A stretch of 64,000 nt of DNA, from NCBI GenBank assembly GCA_011800155.1, contig CM022377.1, positions 62,001 to 126,000 on the forward strand, given 5' to 3'. Both the position numbers and the translations under genes were made by a program. Origin of the DNA: Flammulina velutipes (lineage: Eukaryota; Basidiomycota; Agaricomycetes; Agaricales; Physalacriaceae). Shown here piece by piece: positions 1 to 11,760 of the stretch; positions within the stretch are counted from its first letter, which is position 1; each line of letters starts with the position of its first letter. The notes under the pieces were generated by a model, which was not told the origin of the DNA, searched no databases, and saw nothing but the letters and a program-made list of their open reading frames with translations.

Positions 1-225
1 CCACTCTCCGACTCCGACGATGTCAAACTGACATCCAGCCCAAACGCCACGAACAAACTTCGCACTGAACTGCGGCGACAAAGGTATGCCCACGCTGGGA
101 TCCGCAGACCATACAATGCGCGACAGCATGAGGGGATTACTGTCGAACCAATACGACGTATTCTGATCTGGCGTCGAGTCCCGACTTCAGAGCCATACGC
201 ACACGATCGACGACGAATAGACTGA
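1..225 (+). CDS. Possible 3' end of a gene entering from the left edge
   Basis: Frame 1 is open from the first base to a TGA at 223-225 (74 codons). It starts with a Ser/Asp-rich stretch and is then rich in Arg. I do not recognise a family. Only the C-terminal end would be inside the window, and an open frame of this size can arise by chance, so this is a weak call. Confidence 0.22.
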   Translation, partial: PLSDSDDVKLTSSPNATNKLRTELRRQRYAHAGIRRPYNARQHEGITVEPIRRILIWRRVPTSEPYAHDRRRID

Positions 226-468
226 TTTGGACGCCTTCGTCCCGCAAAATTGCTACTAGTTGACAAAATCAGACCGCTCGGATAGGTTGAATGATACGTC
301 TACCGACAAAGACAACTACAATGGTGAGCGTCCCATTGTCCACGGTGCGCATAGTATATGCTTACATCATAACTACTAACAGCACAGTAGCATCGATTGT
401 GGTCAGATGCTATCTTGTCAAATGTGTATAAACGCTATATCAAGGTTACATGGACGCCATGAGTAATT

Positions 469-2665
469 TTAAACCTTTCGGCGCATAACGATTGGTACGA
501 GCATCGTATCCCAAATCCGATGTGTAAGGTTGGAAGTATATCTGGAACTACCGCGAGCTGAGGGAAGGAATGGGGATTCCTGAGGGACATCCATGTAATC
601 GACATGTTCGGTTGAGAGGAATACCTTGACATATCCAACGTCGACTTCCTGACCTTCTGGGACAGAAAAACATCGTGGCGGATAGCCACCTGAACCATAG
701 CCGATAGTAAGTGACCCGTATGGCTGGATAGAAGGGTAATGACCCTTGTCACCCGCAGCTGAAGGTTGGTAGTACGGCTCTGATGTAAGAAATGCCAGTG
801 ATTAAACCGTGGTTGACAACCCGGAAAGGAACCACTCACCGATACTGAGATTGCTCATGTCAAAGTAGAACACGGAAACAAAAAGAGGAACATTCAATGT
901 GTTCTTGATATGAAATCCGTAAGGGGTTTCGCCATCGGGGATGTCGATCTGGATAATACCACCCACACAGAGGTTGTTACCAACGACCTCTATGTCCTGA
1001 GAGCCAAATTCAGGAGGTTTGAGCTCGTAGCATGCAAACATGATTTTCGGAGAAATGAGATGTTCTCCAGTGGTCGTTCGACGGAGATTCCAATAAAAAT
1101 CAGTAATCCCGCGAAGAACTTTGACCATCGCGTCGACGTCACGGACTTTTGGGTGGTAAGGAATCTTATTCAGGCCAGCAGCCCGACAGATCTTGTCGGT
1201 GATGGTGAAGTGCACATCACCGTTTCCGAGCACGTCGACTATAAGGTCCGGGTATATATCTGGCGTGGCAATGAGGTCAGAATTCTTCTTCGGGGTGGCG
1301 ATGACCTTGAAAGATGGCTTGAGTGGTGAGTCCTCGATCATTGTCTTCCGCATGGGCGTGAAGACATGTGCGAGGTCCCCAACAAAAAGACGAACATGCT
1401 CAATGGCCCCCACGCCTGTCTGGACGACGAAAGCACCATTGTCGGGTATGGCAAAGGGTTTGCCTCTGGAAAAATCCAGAGTCGACCGCAATGGTTCGGG
1501 GAAGCGAGCGATAAGACTGCCGATCTTCTTGGTGGGTTCCTCAACGTTGTAGACGGCGAATTTAGCGTTGGGGGCAACTCCATGGGCGGCGCCCACATCA
1601 ATGACAAAGCATTTGCTGTCCTTCATCATAGTACGAAGTGTATGACGAGAATGGGCGGCGTGGTTGTAGAGGAAGATGTGGTCCTTGTTGAGCCCTTCGC
1701 ATTGAGGGTTTTGGCTATTGAGTAAATCCGTAAGTACTACACACTGACGAGCTACATGCACTTACCTGGAAAGAGGAGGAATACTACGGATAATGTCGGA
1801 GTATGTCAGTTGCGTTAACTTGTCCGACTTGAGCCTGAGTTGTGTAACCAAAGCGTCTGTGAATACCCCTTTACCACTGGCCTCTCGCGCGCGCTGCTGT
1901 TCGTTGCAGGCTGCCAAAAGAACATGGGAAGCGAGACCCTTGTTTCTATCCCTCGCGAAGACGCTTGTTCCACGGCCTGAAGCAGGCATGGCGTCGATGT
2001 CCAGTCTGGTGCCCTCACGTAGGTCCAACCCACGGGTTGCGAATCCCACGTCAGTGACGTTAGCATCACGAGTACAAGACGCAGAGTGACAACTATCGAA
2101 GACAACTGTCTGGAAGACATAGTTAAGATACACGTAAAGAAGGATAGAGAACAAAAGACTCACTATGTTGTTCCCCTTTTCATCAGCGATCTCCTGCAAG
2201 AAGTGACCGATTTTGACATCGGATAATGCGTTTTTTACGACGCCGTCCGATTCTGAGCTGCGGTCAAAGTCGTGAGGGAGCAGAAACTGGACCTTTTGGT
2301 CGGGAAATTGCGAGTGCTTGGGTGGTAAAGCTTCGCTGCCATGTCCGGCGTAGTAGATGAAGATTATGGCGTCCTTGGGAATGGAAGTCGCCGTTGCATA
2401 GAATTTGAATTGCTTCTCGATGAGTGAAGCAGTGGCTTTCGAGTTACAGAGCTTGACGATGTTATCGTTCGGTACGTGCAGGATTTCGGTCAGAAATTTG
2501 CATATTTTTTCGACGTCGGTTACACATCCCGACAGGTTCGGGACTCCTGGACTGGCATAATCGTCAATACCAATGGCGAAGGCAAAAATTCGATCGTTGG
2601 GGCTGCAATACCGTAAGCATTGTGTCTGAGAAGCAACACGCTGAGCCTGTTAGGACTCACCTCAT
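469..2665 (-). CDS. Caspase-like (C14-type) peptidase, copy 1, five exons, intact
   Basis: I read five exons: 2665-2661 (only ATGAG), 2602-2164, 2109-1766, 1714-840 and 779-469, giving about 657 residues with all phases consistent. Residues 1-148 carry the caspase-hemoglobinase fold signature, with the catalytic His in YYAGHGSE (His89). The catalytic Cys is in VVFDSCHS (Cys155), directly after intron 2. A middle domain follows, with a GAAHGV...FAVYN motif near residue 290. The C-terminal domain has the motifs LTIGYGSGG, VDVGYVKVFLSTEHVDY and WDTMLVPI. All introns are GT-AG and 50-60 nt. Known of the family: such peptidases are processed or activated and cut other proteins in cell-death or stress pathways. 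The substrate here is unknown. The very short first exon rests on comparison with copy 2, where a similar phase-2 junction is seen. There is no signal peptide, so a cytosolic location is likely. Confidence 0.85.
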
Positions 2666-2669
2666 CCTG

Positions 2670-3660
2670 ACCTGGCTACGCGTGTTGACTAGAGGATGCG
2701 ATACAAGTAGCCTGGAGACATAATGCGAAGAAACTGTTGACAATTACCTTTGTGAGGTGTGTTTTCGTCTACCCAAATGTTCAATGGAGAAGAAGAGAAA
2801 TGTGAAGTAATTTGGACATACTTGTTCGCCAACTGGTTGATGTGGGGCTGAAAGAAAAATAGATCTGTGAAGGCTCAATTTAACGCTCCTGCGGTGACAA
2901 GATCATAGGGTTACGTTCATGAAGGCGCCAAAGATTGTATATCATTTGGATCCGGGGTATGGACGATAAGCCTTCCCAGACCAAGTGACCACACGTTGTC
3001 GTGATACTGTATTGATTAGTCCAGTAAGATTCATGCTGTCGTTGCACCAATGCTCGAAGGAATACAACGGTCTGGCAGATCGGAACATTCTATTGATCGA
3101 GTTAGCTGATAAGCGCCGCTTCAGCGAGCGCCAGTTCACGAAGGTAACGGCACTACTTGAGAAAATGTACGTGAGCCGGTGGAAAGACATTGCCTGAACA
3201 CGAAATGTGAAGACCCCCGACGTCGGGGTCCCTCGAATCTCTTCACATTGATGATCGCTGCCGGAAATCTCTGACAGAAGAATCAGCATGAAGCTTGCAA
3301 TATCAGGACTACGATGGGCCACGGATGAACCCGCCATGGACCATAGATGTGGCGCCATATAAAATTGTCTGGAAGGGCCCGGGGAAGCAGTGTTTGACAA
3401 ACTCAGACAGCGTGCACTGCAACGGAGCAAAGATTTAGTCAGTGTCTGTAATCCATATAACACGGCGACACCATCATGGTGTAAGCCAAAAGGGAGAAAG
3501 GAGGTAGAAGTAGCGCTGGGAAATAAATTCAGGCATGATATCAAAGTAAATGATTTCTGGAGACGTTGGCAGAACAGGGGATATGAATACTCACTCGAAC
3601 GAGGTAGAAGTACTTCCAATCCGGAGAGATTTACTAGACGATGGCAAGAGGAGTCAAGCA
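2670..3660. other. No gene recognised upstream of caspase copy 1
   Basis: Open frames exist on both strands, the longest on the minus strand at 2942-3811 (289 codons), but none shows a known domain or a paralog elsewhere in the window. The stretch next to the caspase start must contain its promoter. I see no clear core element. Confidence 0.4.
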
Positions 3661-3663
3661 AGA

Positions 3664-3990
3664 AATAGAAATGGTGGATTCGAATTCCAAGATAAGACGC
3701 GACCCACGTGGTACATAATGCCAAGCGGCCTTTCGTCCTGCCACCACGACAACCGACGCCAGAATCACTGGCCAGCTGCGAAACGCGTTCCTCATCGTGT
3801 CCCATTGGCAAAATACCTTGTACTTGTCCCCATATTCAAGTCGTTCCAGTGTCGAACGACAATCTTTGGGAGAGATCCGAACCTTCGAGCGAGAAACTCA
3901 AAAATTATGCCAGGTGCGTCTGCTACGTATTGCGCTTGGACGTGGACGTCTCTGACATCATGTGGGCCCGTATGCTGAAGACGATGTCAA
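3664..3990 (+). repeat. Repeat family R1, copy 1 (decayed gene fragment)
   Basis: This stretch is similar to 9838-10130, to 49628-50035 and, inverted, to 19690-20040. Shared blocks include a segment reading like 'CCACGTGG..CGCCAAGCGG', a 'CTGGCCAGCTGCGAAA' block and a 'CAAGTCGTTCCAGTG.CGAACGACAAT' block. Frames are broken differently in each copy, so it behaves as a decayed gene or unclassified repeat. It always lies upstream of a decayed LRR gene or next to caspase DNA. Confidence 0.6.
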
Positions 3991-4289
3991 AATGAAGCCC
4001 ATTCAAGCCCGGCTTGCCGACGAGGCAGCAAGACGAGCGCTCATGCATACGCCAACTAATCTCTGCTACTGCTATGCCGCCTACCTATCCATCTCCTCCT
4101 CCCGGATGAGATAGCATATCCTCGCTGGACGGCATTGTCAGGTATATCCCAACGTAGACGCGTAGAATGTGCGTCCCGCACGCATGTCCTACAGGCGCTC
4201 GTGAACGATTTGATTAGGACAGCCTGTAGATACTCTTATTTTTACGACCAACACCCCAACACCCGTTCTAATATCGTCGTCTAGGTCAA

Positions 4290-5000
4290 TCTAACTCTCC
4301 CTTCATCGCGCGCTTTCATGGCTCCCATATGTGCGTCTTTCCCTGCGCACAAATCACCACACATTGTAAGTTCTTCTATACACAACACAAATAACGGGAA
4401 CACACCCGCCTGCACTCTTTGGACGTCACTCCTCTCTGGGCTCCCCGGATTCGACATCCTCCTCCTCCCCAAGCTGTCGCTTTTCGGCATTTCAGCACAC
4501 TTTCCTGACATGTCATACACGTTTTCTGTACCAATACAGCCGTCGCCGTCTCTCCGCTTATGCACGCCAAATCGCGAGCGAGTCCGATGTCATATATTAC
4601 TACACCTCTGCTGGATAATCATACCCTTCCTCCGTTGTCCTCTCGACGTGGGACGCATAGACCCTACGCTGGCAAATTCGCTGGGGAGGGTATCATGATA
4701 CTGAAGAGCCCCAGTGGATGCTCGACGTCACCAGTGCTCCCTCGTTCAGAGAGCTTTGTCTCGCCAGGTTGTCTGACCATAATTGGCAAGAATACGACGA
4801 GCTCTCCTTTACGACTCGGATGATTATGGCCGTTATTGAAAAACCACCTCCGAAATCCGCGAAGCTCACGCTCGAGGGTGTCGTCTTTCCCGCCGAGTGT
4901 GAGCATCGCATATGTACTCCTCCTAGTTTATTAGTTCTTATGTATGGAGATTTGGGTGAATCTTCGAGGAGAATTTTCAATGTATATGTGTCGTACTAGT
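4290..5000 (+). pseudogene. Decayed LRR / F-box-like gene, copy 1
   Basis: A plus-strand frame from 4718 to 4999 has the Leu-rich spacing of an LRR solenoid (APSFRELCLARL, then KSAKLTLEGVVFPAE). It matches the positions APSLTELSLVG in the fuller copy near 51.2 kb. The 5' part (4318-4698) matches 10.5-10.8 kb and 50.5-50.8 kb but is out of frame. The copy is shorter than the other two, apparently by an internal deletion around 4.55-4.7 kb. I see no intact start-to-stop gene. Confidence 0.5.
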
Positions 5001-5035
5001 ACGCATGCAAAAAAAGTTCGCGGTCGCATATTGAT

Positions 5036-5108
5036 GCATCGCTGGGGAATCGAAGCCTGAGCACGGTTAAAGGCCAAAGACGGCATGTTACCGCTCCACC
5101 GCTGATGT
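5036..5108 (-). pseudogene. tRNA-Gly remnant
   Basis: On the minus strand the sequence keeps the block GAGCGGTAACATGC and a T-arm-like GGCTTCGATTCCCC. The anticodon region is altered and several stem pairs are lost. It lies just downstream of the decayed LRR gene, the same place as the better-preserved tRNA at 11761-11854. Confidence 0.5.
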
Positions 5109-5310
5109 CGACTATAGAAGTACGCTGTGTGGCGTAACTCCAGGAGGTAAGCTTTTTAATACTACACATTGACGCGATAAATGACAATGATGACGTCTAG
5201 ATCCAACGCTCGAGAATGAAGAAGTTCTCAAGGGCGACGAGAGGATACTTTTGGGTCGTAGCGAAGGCAATATCCCGTACCATTATATATACGCAGTAAT
5301 ACACAATTGT

Positions 5311-6484
5311 TCAACGTTCAAACGTTTCCCAGAACATACAGTTATACTTACCGCCAATATCCTCTCCCTCCCATCTCCTCTCATCATCCAACTCGCGATT
5401 TGGGACGGTAACATCAAACGCACACGACCTGTCGAAATCCACCAATCGCCAGCGATGCCGTTTACGATGATGCTCACACCTTCTCAACGAGTCCGAGGTA
5501 CAGTGCAAGACGTTGAACGCAGAGACATTTTCATGCAAAACACCCGTCATGCCGACGTCTTTAATCACATTGCATATGTCTGCTCTGGGTAACGAAAATC
5601 AGTGTCACTATAATCCAGACGATTGTGTGGCGCACTGACATTATCTTTCTCTTTGGCTTGTCCCTTGCTTGTGGCAGCGCATCTGAATACGTCTTGCCGA
5701 GTTTCTGAAGCAATAAAATGGAAAGAATGGGGGCTTTCTTCGATGGCTCCCATGTGTTCCAAGGCGAGTCTCGCTTGAACCCACGGTCGTCGGTGTATTT
5801 CGGGATCTCCGGATATATTTCAGCCACATCGTCTGGTAGCCAATCAGTGGACGGCATGTCCTCATCTGAAAGGTCCTCTCTCTTGGGATAGTTAAATGGA
5901 TAATCATTTGATTTCACCCAAGGCGATACTGCAAAATCTGCCGTGTCGATAGTCGTCGTGTAGAGTCCGAAGCAGCGTGCGGTGGCTGTGCCCTGGATGC
6001 CGGTGAGGCGCTCGTAAAACCATGCCTCTCTCGCTAGACTGCGACAGAACATTGGCTTGGCGACCTTGATGCATAAGTCGCCAAACGACTTTACGGTGTC
6101 CAGAACATCGGCACCCGAGGCGTCTGTGGCGGATGTTGGAGTGACGGTATACACAGCGCCTATGCGTCCTTCGCCCAGCTTCGTGTCTAACGTGAGGACG
6201 AGATGGCCGCCAGCGGGGACTGGCTGAGCAGCCCAGGTTATTGGATGCGGAGGGAAATCTTCGGACACGTTCAGAGTCTGGCGTCTTTGGGGTCGGCCAC
6301 GATAATTAGATGAGGGAAAAGAGAGGGAGGCGTTGAGCGTCAATGGAACAGGGGAATCATCGAGGTTAGACTGAGCACAGTTCTGAAGAGTAATGGTGTA
6401 GAACGTTGGGATCTCCATGACTGTAGCGCTGAGAGTGGTACGTCCCCCGTCGCGAAAGATATGTATATGACCATGAACCTGCAA
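5311..6484 (-). CDS. Protein-kinase-like gene (agaric family), probable pseudokinase, ends incomplete
   Basis: The main exon (6484 to about 5626) encodes an N-terminal region followed by a kinase N-lobe. The glycine loop LGEGRIGAVY lies near residues 103-112, the VAIK-type lysine in CIKVAKP at 140, and the alpha-C glutamate in REAWFYERL at 153. A second exon in another frame (from about 5570 to 5341) carries the C-lobe: a catalytic loop reading LHENVSAFNVL and a DFG-equivalent RLVDFDRS. The link requires an intron of about 55 nt with a GTCAGT donor and a CCCAG acceptor. The catalytic-loop Asp is replaced by Asn (HEN instead of HxD), while the Asn and the DFG-type Asp remain. The 6484 start follows a TTGCAG acceptor, so at least one upstream exon is missing from this call. 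The 3' end after 5341 is also unresolved. The gene lies between caspase copies 1 and 2 on the same strand. Confidence 0.6.
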
Positions 6485-6600
6485 GACATATTTAGTATGA
6501 CGAATGTCACCCGCTCAAGTATGTAAGCGCGTACAAGCACCCATGCGATGTGCTAATAAACGCGACATCTGATGTATTGTCCTCGGAGATCCCTTCTATC

Positions 6601-6744
6601 ATGTCTAGCCCCAACAACATTACTACGAACCCTAAAAACTCTATCGACGCCACAACGAGCGCCACGGAGGAGCTAGAGGTCGACGATGAACTGCCGACGA
6701 AGGTGTCCCCGGCGAAACAGGCTTCAGTGTCTCTCCACTCATGA
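6601..6744 (+). CDS. Short frame resembling the start of the acidic-repeat gene at 20.6 kb
   Basis: This is an ATG-initiated frame of 47 codons, rich in Ser, Thr, Asn and acidic residues. It contains a DATTSATEE stretch similar to the DATTSDDS stretch in the gene at 20562. It lies antisense to the region upstream of the kinase-like gene. It may be a fragment of that family or chance similarity. Confidence 0.22.
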   Translation: MSSPNNITTNPKNSIDATTSATEELEVDDELPTKVSPAKQASVSLHS

Positions 6745-6912
6745 ATGGACTGATCCTCGTCTCTTAACTCGCCTTTGCTACGTCGCCATTGACATTGACA
6801 AGTTTCCCACGAAGAAAATTCAAGATATTGTGTGTACTGGAAGACATCAAGCAAGGGTATAAGTCTACTGGCGTGGCGAGAGTCTTTCATTCCGCTTGAC
6901 TATAAGAACATA

Positions 6913-9122
6913 TCATTGAGAAGGTGTTTGTACGAGGCAAGATATATACCTTGATACATCCCCCGACATCTGCCTACGCTGTATAATCGGAATAAGCATC
7001 GTATCCCAAACACGCTGCTTGGGCTTGACCTCCCCATGGGCACGGCCTTCCGTAAGGAAGGGAGACTCCTGCGGTACATGGCTATAGTCGACATATTCCG
7101 TCGATAAGAAGAGCTTGATATATCCAACATCAACGTCCTGGCCTTCGTTAAGATAAAAGGTATGTGGCTGGGAGCCGCCAGAGCCATAGCCAATGGTGAG
7201 GAGGCCCATAGGTGGAAGGGAGGCGAAATGGCCTTGGTGGGCTGCGGATGGAGGTTGGTAGTATGAGTCTATCATACTTACGTTAGTAGTAAAGTAGATC
7301 GGAAAACGAGTGGACTCGCCGATACTGAGATCACTCATGCTGAAATAGAACATGGAAACGAAGAGAGGGATAGTGGATGTGTTCCGGATGCAAAATCCAT
7401 AGGGTTTCGAATCGTCGCTACAAATATCGATCTGGATGCTACCGTCCACAAAAAGGTTACCCCCTACGGGCTCCATCACATCGTTTTCGATTAGCTCGTA
7501 GCACTCAAAGTCAATCCTGGGTGAAATGATATGTTCCCTAGTCGTCGTGCAATGGAAATTCCAATAGAAATCAGCAACGCCACGGAGTACATTCGACATA
7601 GTCGCACTGTCCGATGCCGGGCGAAATGATATCTCGCGCAGTCCAACGTCGCGGCAGATTTTATCGGTGACTTCGAAGCGGACCGTACCGTCCTCGCTCG
7701 CAGTGACGACGAGGTCGGGATTCTCCTCTCGCTTGTTAACGACCTTGAAAGTAGGTTTGTACGCAGACTGCATACGCATATGCCGAGCTATAGCCGTGAA
7801 CACACCAGCTAGCTCATCAGTAAGCTGCACAAACAGCCGAACGTCATGGATGGACCCAATACGCGTTAAGATACCGAAAGCACCGGTCTGTGGTGTGTCG
7901 AAGGATTGGCCGCCTTCGACAGGGCGCAGGGATGACTGGAACGCGCTCGTTTCTGAAACGACGAGACGGCCAAGCTCATTGATGCATGTCTTGTCGTCAT
8001 ATACGGCAAATTCAGCGCCGACGGTGACTCCGTGCGCTTCCCCAGCGTCAATGTCATAGACGTCACCAAGGGTATGCGTGATAAGGTAGAAAGCGCGAGG
8101 GGAGCCGGCAGTGTGATTATCGAGGAAAATGCGATTCTGGTTGATCCCTTCGCATTGAGGATTTTGTCTAATAAAAGAATATGAGTGATACAACCCAAGA
8201 TGAGAATACCCAAGCTTACCCCGGAAGTGCAGGAAGGCGTCGGATGACATCTGCATGCGTGAGATGCCTCAAGTCCTCTGATTTGAGTAAGTTCGTCAAT
8301 GCGGATGTGAACATTCCTCGTCCGTTGCTCTCGTAGGCTTGCTGGAGCTCGGTGCATGCTGCTAGGAGGACATGAGACCCCAGGGCTTTGCTTTTGTCTT
8401 CCCTCGATCCACGGGAGGTGGGAAATCCATTGGTAGAAAGTCTTGTAGCCTTGGGAAGTCTGACGCCACGCGAAACGAGACTGAACTTCCCATCCGCGTG
8501 ACGAGTACCGGATCCGGAATGACAACTGTCGAATACGACTGTCTGTAGAAACCCTCGCCTGATCAGACAATCCCGCAGCTTATGAGAAACGAGACTCACG
8601 ATATTGTTATCCTTCTCGTTTGCGATATTCTCAAAGAGCTGGCTGAGCATGATATCGGGCAATCCATTCTTGGCGATGGGTTCATCGCCTGAGCCGGGGT
8701 CGAAGTCGTATGGCATTAACGTCTGAATCTTTCCGTTAGATGGCCAACTTGGAGGTGGCGAAACCTCAGTGCCGTGACCAGCGTAGAAGATGAAGATGTT
8801 GGCCCCACGAGGAATGCGATCGTTTGTGGCGAGGGATCGGAGAGCAGTGGTGATCCCGATAGCCGAGGCTTGTTCGTTCCGGAGGTTCGTGATGTTCGTG
8901 TGAGGAACGCGAAGGGTCTCAGTGAGGAGGGAGGTGATTTCGTCGGCGTCTGCTACGCATCCAGACAGATTCGGTATTATCGAGCCAGATTGGAGGTAGC
9001 GATTTATTCCGATTGTGAGGGCGAATATTAGTGAGATGGGGCTGTACAAAGTCAATTAATAATAGTTGACAAGCGATATAAGAAGTCTACCTCACAGCGC
9101 TTCCTTGGTCCTCATCGGTCAT
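6913..9122 (-). CDS. Caspase-like (C14-type) peptidase, copy 2, five exons, intact
   Basis: Exons are 9122-9091, 9041-8600, 8542-8220, 8167-7320 and 7268-6913, about 666 residues, all phases consistent. The ATG at 9122 starts a 32-nt first exon; without it the reading would begin at a non-ATG codon. His100 lies in FYAGHGTE and Cys165 in VVFDSCHSGSGTR. The middle domain carries DAGEAHGVTVGAEFAVYD. The C-terminal domain has LTIGYGSGG, VDVGYIKLFLSTEYVDY and WDTMLIPIIQRR. Introns 2 and 4 are multiples of three and have no stop, so the frame reads through them; alignment with copies 1 and 4 shows they are introns. Intron 4 (7319-7269) has a GC donor (GCGAGT) and a TACTAAC branch point. No signal peptide is seen. 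This is the best reference copy of the family in the window. Confidence 0.87.
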
Positions 9123-9397
9123 CGGAGGGGGTATAAGACTAGATCGAGTATAAGAGACAAAGACCGCGAATGATTCGCTCGACTTGCTCTTGTGGTTCGG
9201 GTCTTTTTCTGTGACGGAAATGTTCAGAGAAAACAATGTGTTGTTAAAGGACTCGCACTCACACGAGCTTGTTTAAATTCCAAGGGAAAGAATCCGTACT
9301 GTAGAGATGTGGGCATGACAGCGTGTGTGGCGTCTGAGGGTACGACTCACAGGCGTCGGAGAAGATGACCCAGAGGAAAACGCGCAATGGCTCTGCG

Positions 9398-9760
9398 AAG
9401 AAGATATCGAATAGTGCCGAACAACTTCCTAAGCGTCCATGATATATCACACATTCCGGTGGGTGAGAGAGACCGAGAGCTGGTTGAGCGTAGGAGTAGG
9501 GTCAGGACAACATGCATTTGGAGCATGGCTGGGAAGCACGAGGCGATCGTGATTAGGACTGCATCGAGGGTAATCTGAAGAGCCAGGTCAATAGGATGCT
9601 GCGAAGAGGAAGAATCGAGTTTGAGCCTCGTTGAGTCAGAGTCGTGGAAGTCGTAAAGAAAGGCGACAGAGGGTCCTTAGAGTAGGTCGGGAGAGCTCTA
9701 AAGCCTATACCGCGCCCATAGTTTGAGCTATCGTTACATTGAAAACTGGTCCTGAGTCTA
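9398..9760. repeat. Caspase upstream block, copy at 9.4 kb
   Basis: The stretch matches 49200-49550 in the same orientation relative to the caspase gene. Shared text includes 'CTTCCTAAGCGTCCA' and 'CACACATTCCGGTGGGTGAGAG', and a second block around 'GCCTCGTTGAGT.AGAGTCGTGG'. No intact frame is visible. It is part of the duplicated caspase-R1-LRR unit. The 9123-9397 stretch before it holds nothing I recognise. Confidence 0.6.
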
Positions 9761-9837
9761 GTGGGCAACCTTACAGAACAGGACAGTGACGAGGACGAAG
9801 CTCCTACAATAACTCACGCATCTATGCCAATTGCTGA

Positions 9838-10130
9838 GGAAAGCAGCATACGAAATGGTGGATTTAAGACAAGACGCGAGCCACGTGGTAAGTAACGCCA
9901 AGCGGAAGCAAATAAACGACGTCTCTTTCGTCCTGCCACCACCACGACCAAACGACGACCGCGACAATATCTCTGCCCAGCTGCGAAATCCATCCTCATC
10001 GTCGGTGACAACGACGACCACATCGAGCGCTCTATCACCAGCCTTTCCCCAGTGTCCATATTCAAGTCGTTCCCGTGCCGAACGACAATTTTGGAGAGAG
10101 ACATGAATCTTCGCGCGAGAAAGCATGCCA
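9838..10130 (+). repeat. Repeat family R1, copy 2 (decayed gene fragment)
   Basis: This is the second R1 copy, with the same block order as 3664-3990 and 49628-50035. It includes the CATCGTCGGTGACAACGACGACCAC segment, which in the 49.9 kb copy encodes the end of an exon with a DNDDHNG-type motif. The frame is not preserved from one end to the other. Confidence 0.6.
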
Positions 10131-10379
10131 GGTGTGTCTGACGCGTATCGCAGATTATGTGGGCTGACGTGATTTGTGCGCTGGGAAAGACCCGCATACA
10201 GGATCCAAGAAGGGGCGCGATGAAGGGAGAGTTATGTCGACGTAGACAACGATGTTGGAACAGGCGTTGGCCCTAAGAGTAAGAGCACCCACATGCTGTC
10301 TTATCCAAATTGTTCATGAGCGCCTTTAGGACATGCGTGCGGGACGCGTCGACATCCTACGCGCCTACGTTTGGATATA

Positions 10380-11640
10380 CCGTTGGTTGCGACCAACGCC
10401 GTTCAGGATATGCTATCTCAGCCTGGGATAGGCAAAAGTACGCCCCTCTATACACAACGTAACGTTATAATTAACCTGGGCATAGAATGGCTCCCGCGAT
10501 CTCTACTAGTCAAGACGCTCTTTCTCCATGCCTTCCATCCCATACCAAAGCGCCCCCCCAACTTGCGCCTGGTTTCACCACTATCGAACACACCCGCCTG
10601 CGCTCTTTGGATATTACTCCCCTCCAGCCTCCCAGAACCTGACATCCGCGGGTTCCTGCCCACCACAGCTGTCGCTTTTCGCTGTTTCAACACACCCCCG
10701 ACGTGTCGTATACATGTACCATTACAGCCATCGCCATTTCCTCAGTGCCCCACGCGCGCTCGCCCTCTCTTCGCTCATGCACGCCAAATCACGACATACA
10801 CCGAGTCCAATATCCTGAATTCCTGCATTCCTCCCGCATAATCATACCGTTCCTCCGATGTCCTGTCGACGTGGGCCCTACGCTTGCGAATTTCGCAAGC
10901 GTACGTACGTTTGGCGGAGACCGATCTTATGTCCTGCATCAGCGCCGTCACTGTACGCTACCAAGCCCGGGGGGGTCGGGAGGAACTCGCATCCCGCCTT
11001 GGAGTTGAAATGTCTAGACCTCCTACTACCAGAGAGTCTCTGTCACTCTGTTGAACGCCTCCGCACCCAACCACGGTTCCACCGTCCTCACGAGCTACAT
11101 ACCCGGAACACCTCGAGATCGTCGATATCCTCAACGGAGAGGACGTACCCAACCGAGTGGAGTTTGATTGGCCCAAACCATTGGCGATGGGGAGGATATC
11201 AGGTTCCTTTAGAGCAACAGTGGAATTGGCGCTCTTTCGTTGGCAGGACAAGGCGACGACTCGATTGGCCCTCCTCGAGAAACTTCCTCTCCGAAAGTTG
11301 TGGTAGCTTACGCTTGGAGGTGTCGTCTTATCCGCTATATGCGTACTCTAGCGAACACCGGCGCGCGGCGATTTACAGACTTCTCGTTGTTCGTTTCCTC
11401 TCTTTTGGCTGTCATCGGAGATGCAGCGCCTGTGCATCGATGGGGCGGGTGTCGAGGGAATGCGGGATTGGGATACGTGTTTGGTTGGAGTGAAGGGCGT
11501 GTTGAGCGTGTTATGCGATAGCCTTGGTGTTATGCTATCTTGGAGGGAGATATGGACGCCATCGGTTTATTGTTGGGGTACATTGTTTCGTTTTCAGTGG
11601 CGTAATAGTTATATCGGTACTGCATTACGCGCTCTATGAG
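10380..11640 (+). pseudogene. Decayed LRR / F-box-like gene, copy 2
   Basis: The stretch is homologous to 50440-51420 over its length, including the 'CTTGCGAATTTCGCAAGCGTACG' region and 'TTTGGCGGAGACC'. Leu-rich frames are broken by shifts. A poly-G run near 10970 (GGGGGGTCGGG) is one of the frame-breaking differences from the 50.9 kb copy. No continuous coding sequence can be drawn. Confidence 0.5.
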
Positions 11641-11760
11641 ATTAGCCTTGTACTTTGTATGGTATGATCTGCTGGTGTTCGAAGGTTGGCTCAATCTACG
11701 GGAGGTGTTTCTTCTCTTTTTCCAAAAAATGATCTCTTATTACTTGCAGTAATCGTACAT

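Noticed and set aside
2942..3811. 289-codon minus-strand frame
   Set aside because: It has no recognisable domain, no paralog in the other two caspase units, and overlaps repeat R1. Its length alone is not enough.
8216..9055. Caspase copy 2 starting at a TTG near 9055
   Set aside because: This is the open frame inside exon 2 and its preceding intron. A spliced ATG exon at 9122-9091 explains the start better.
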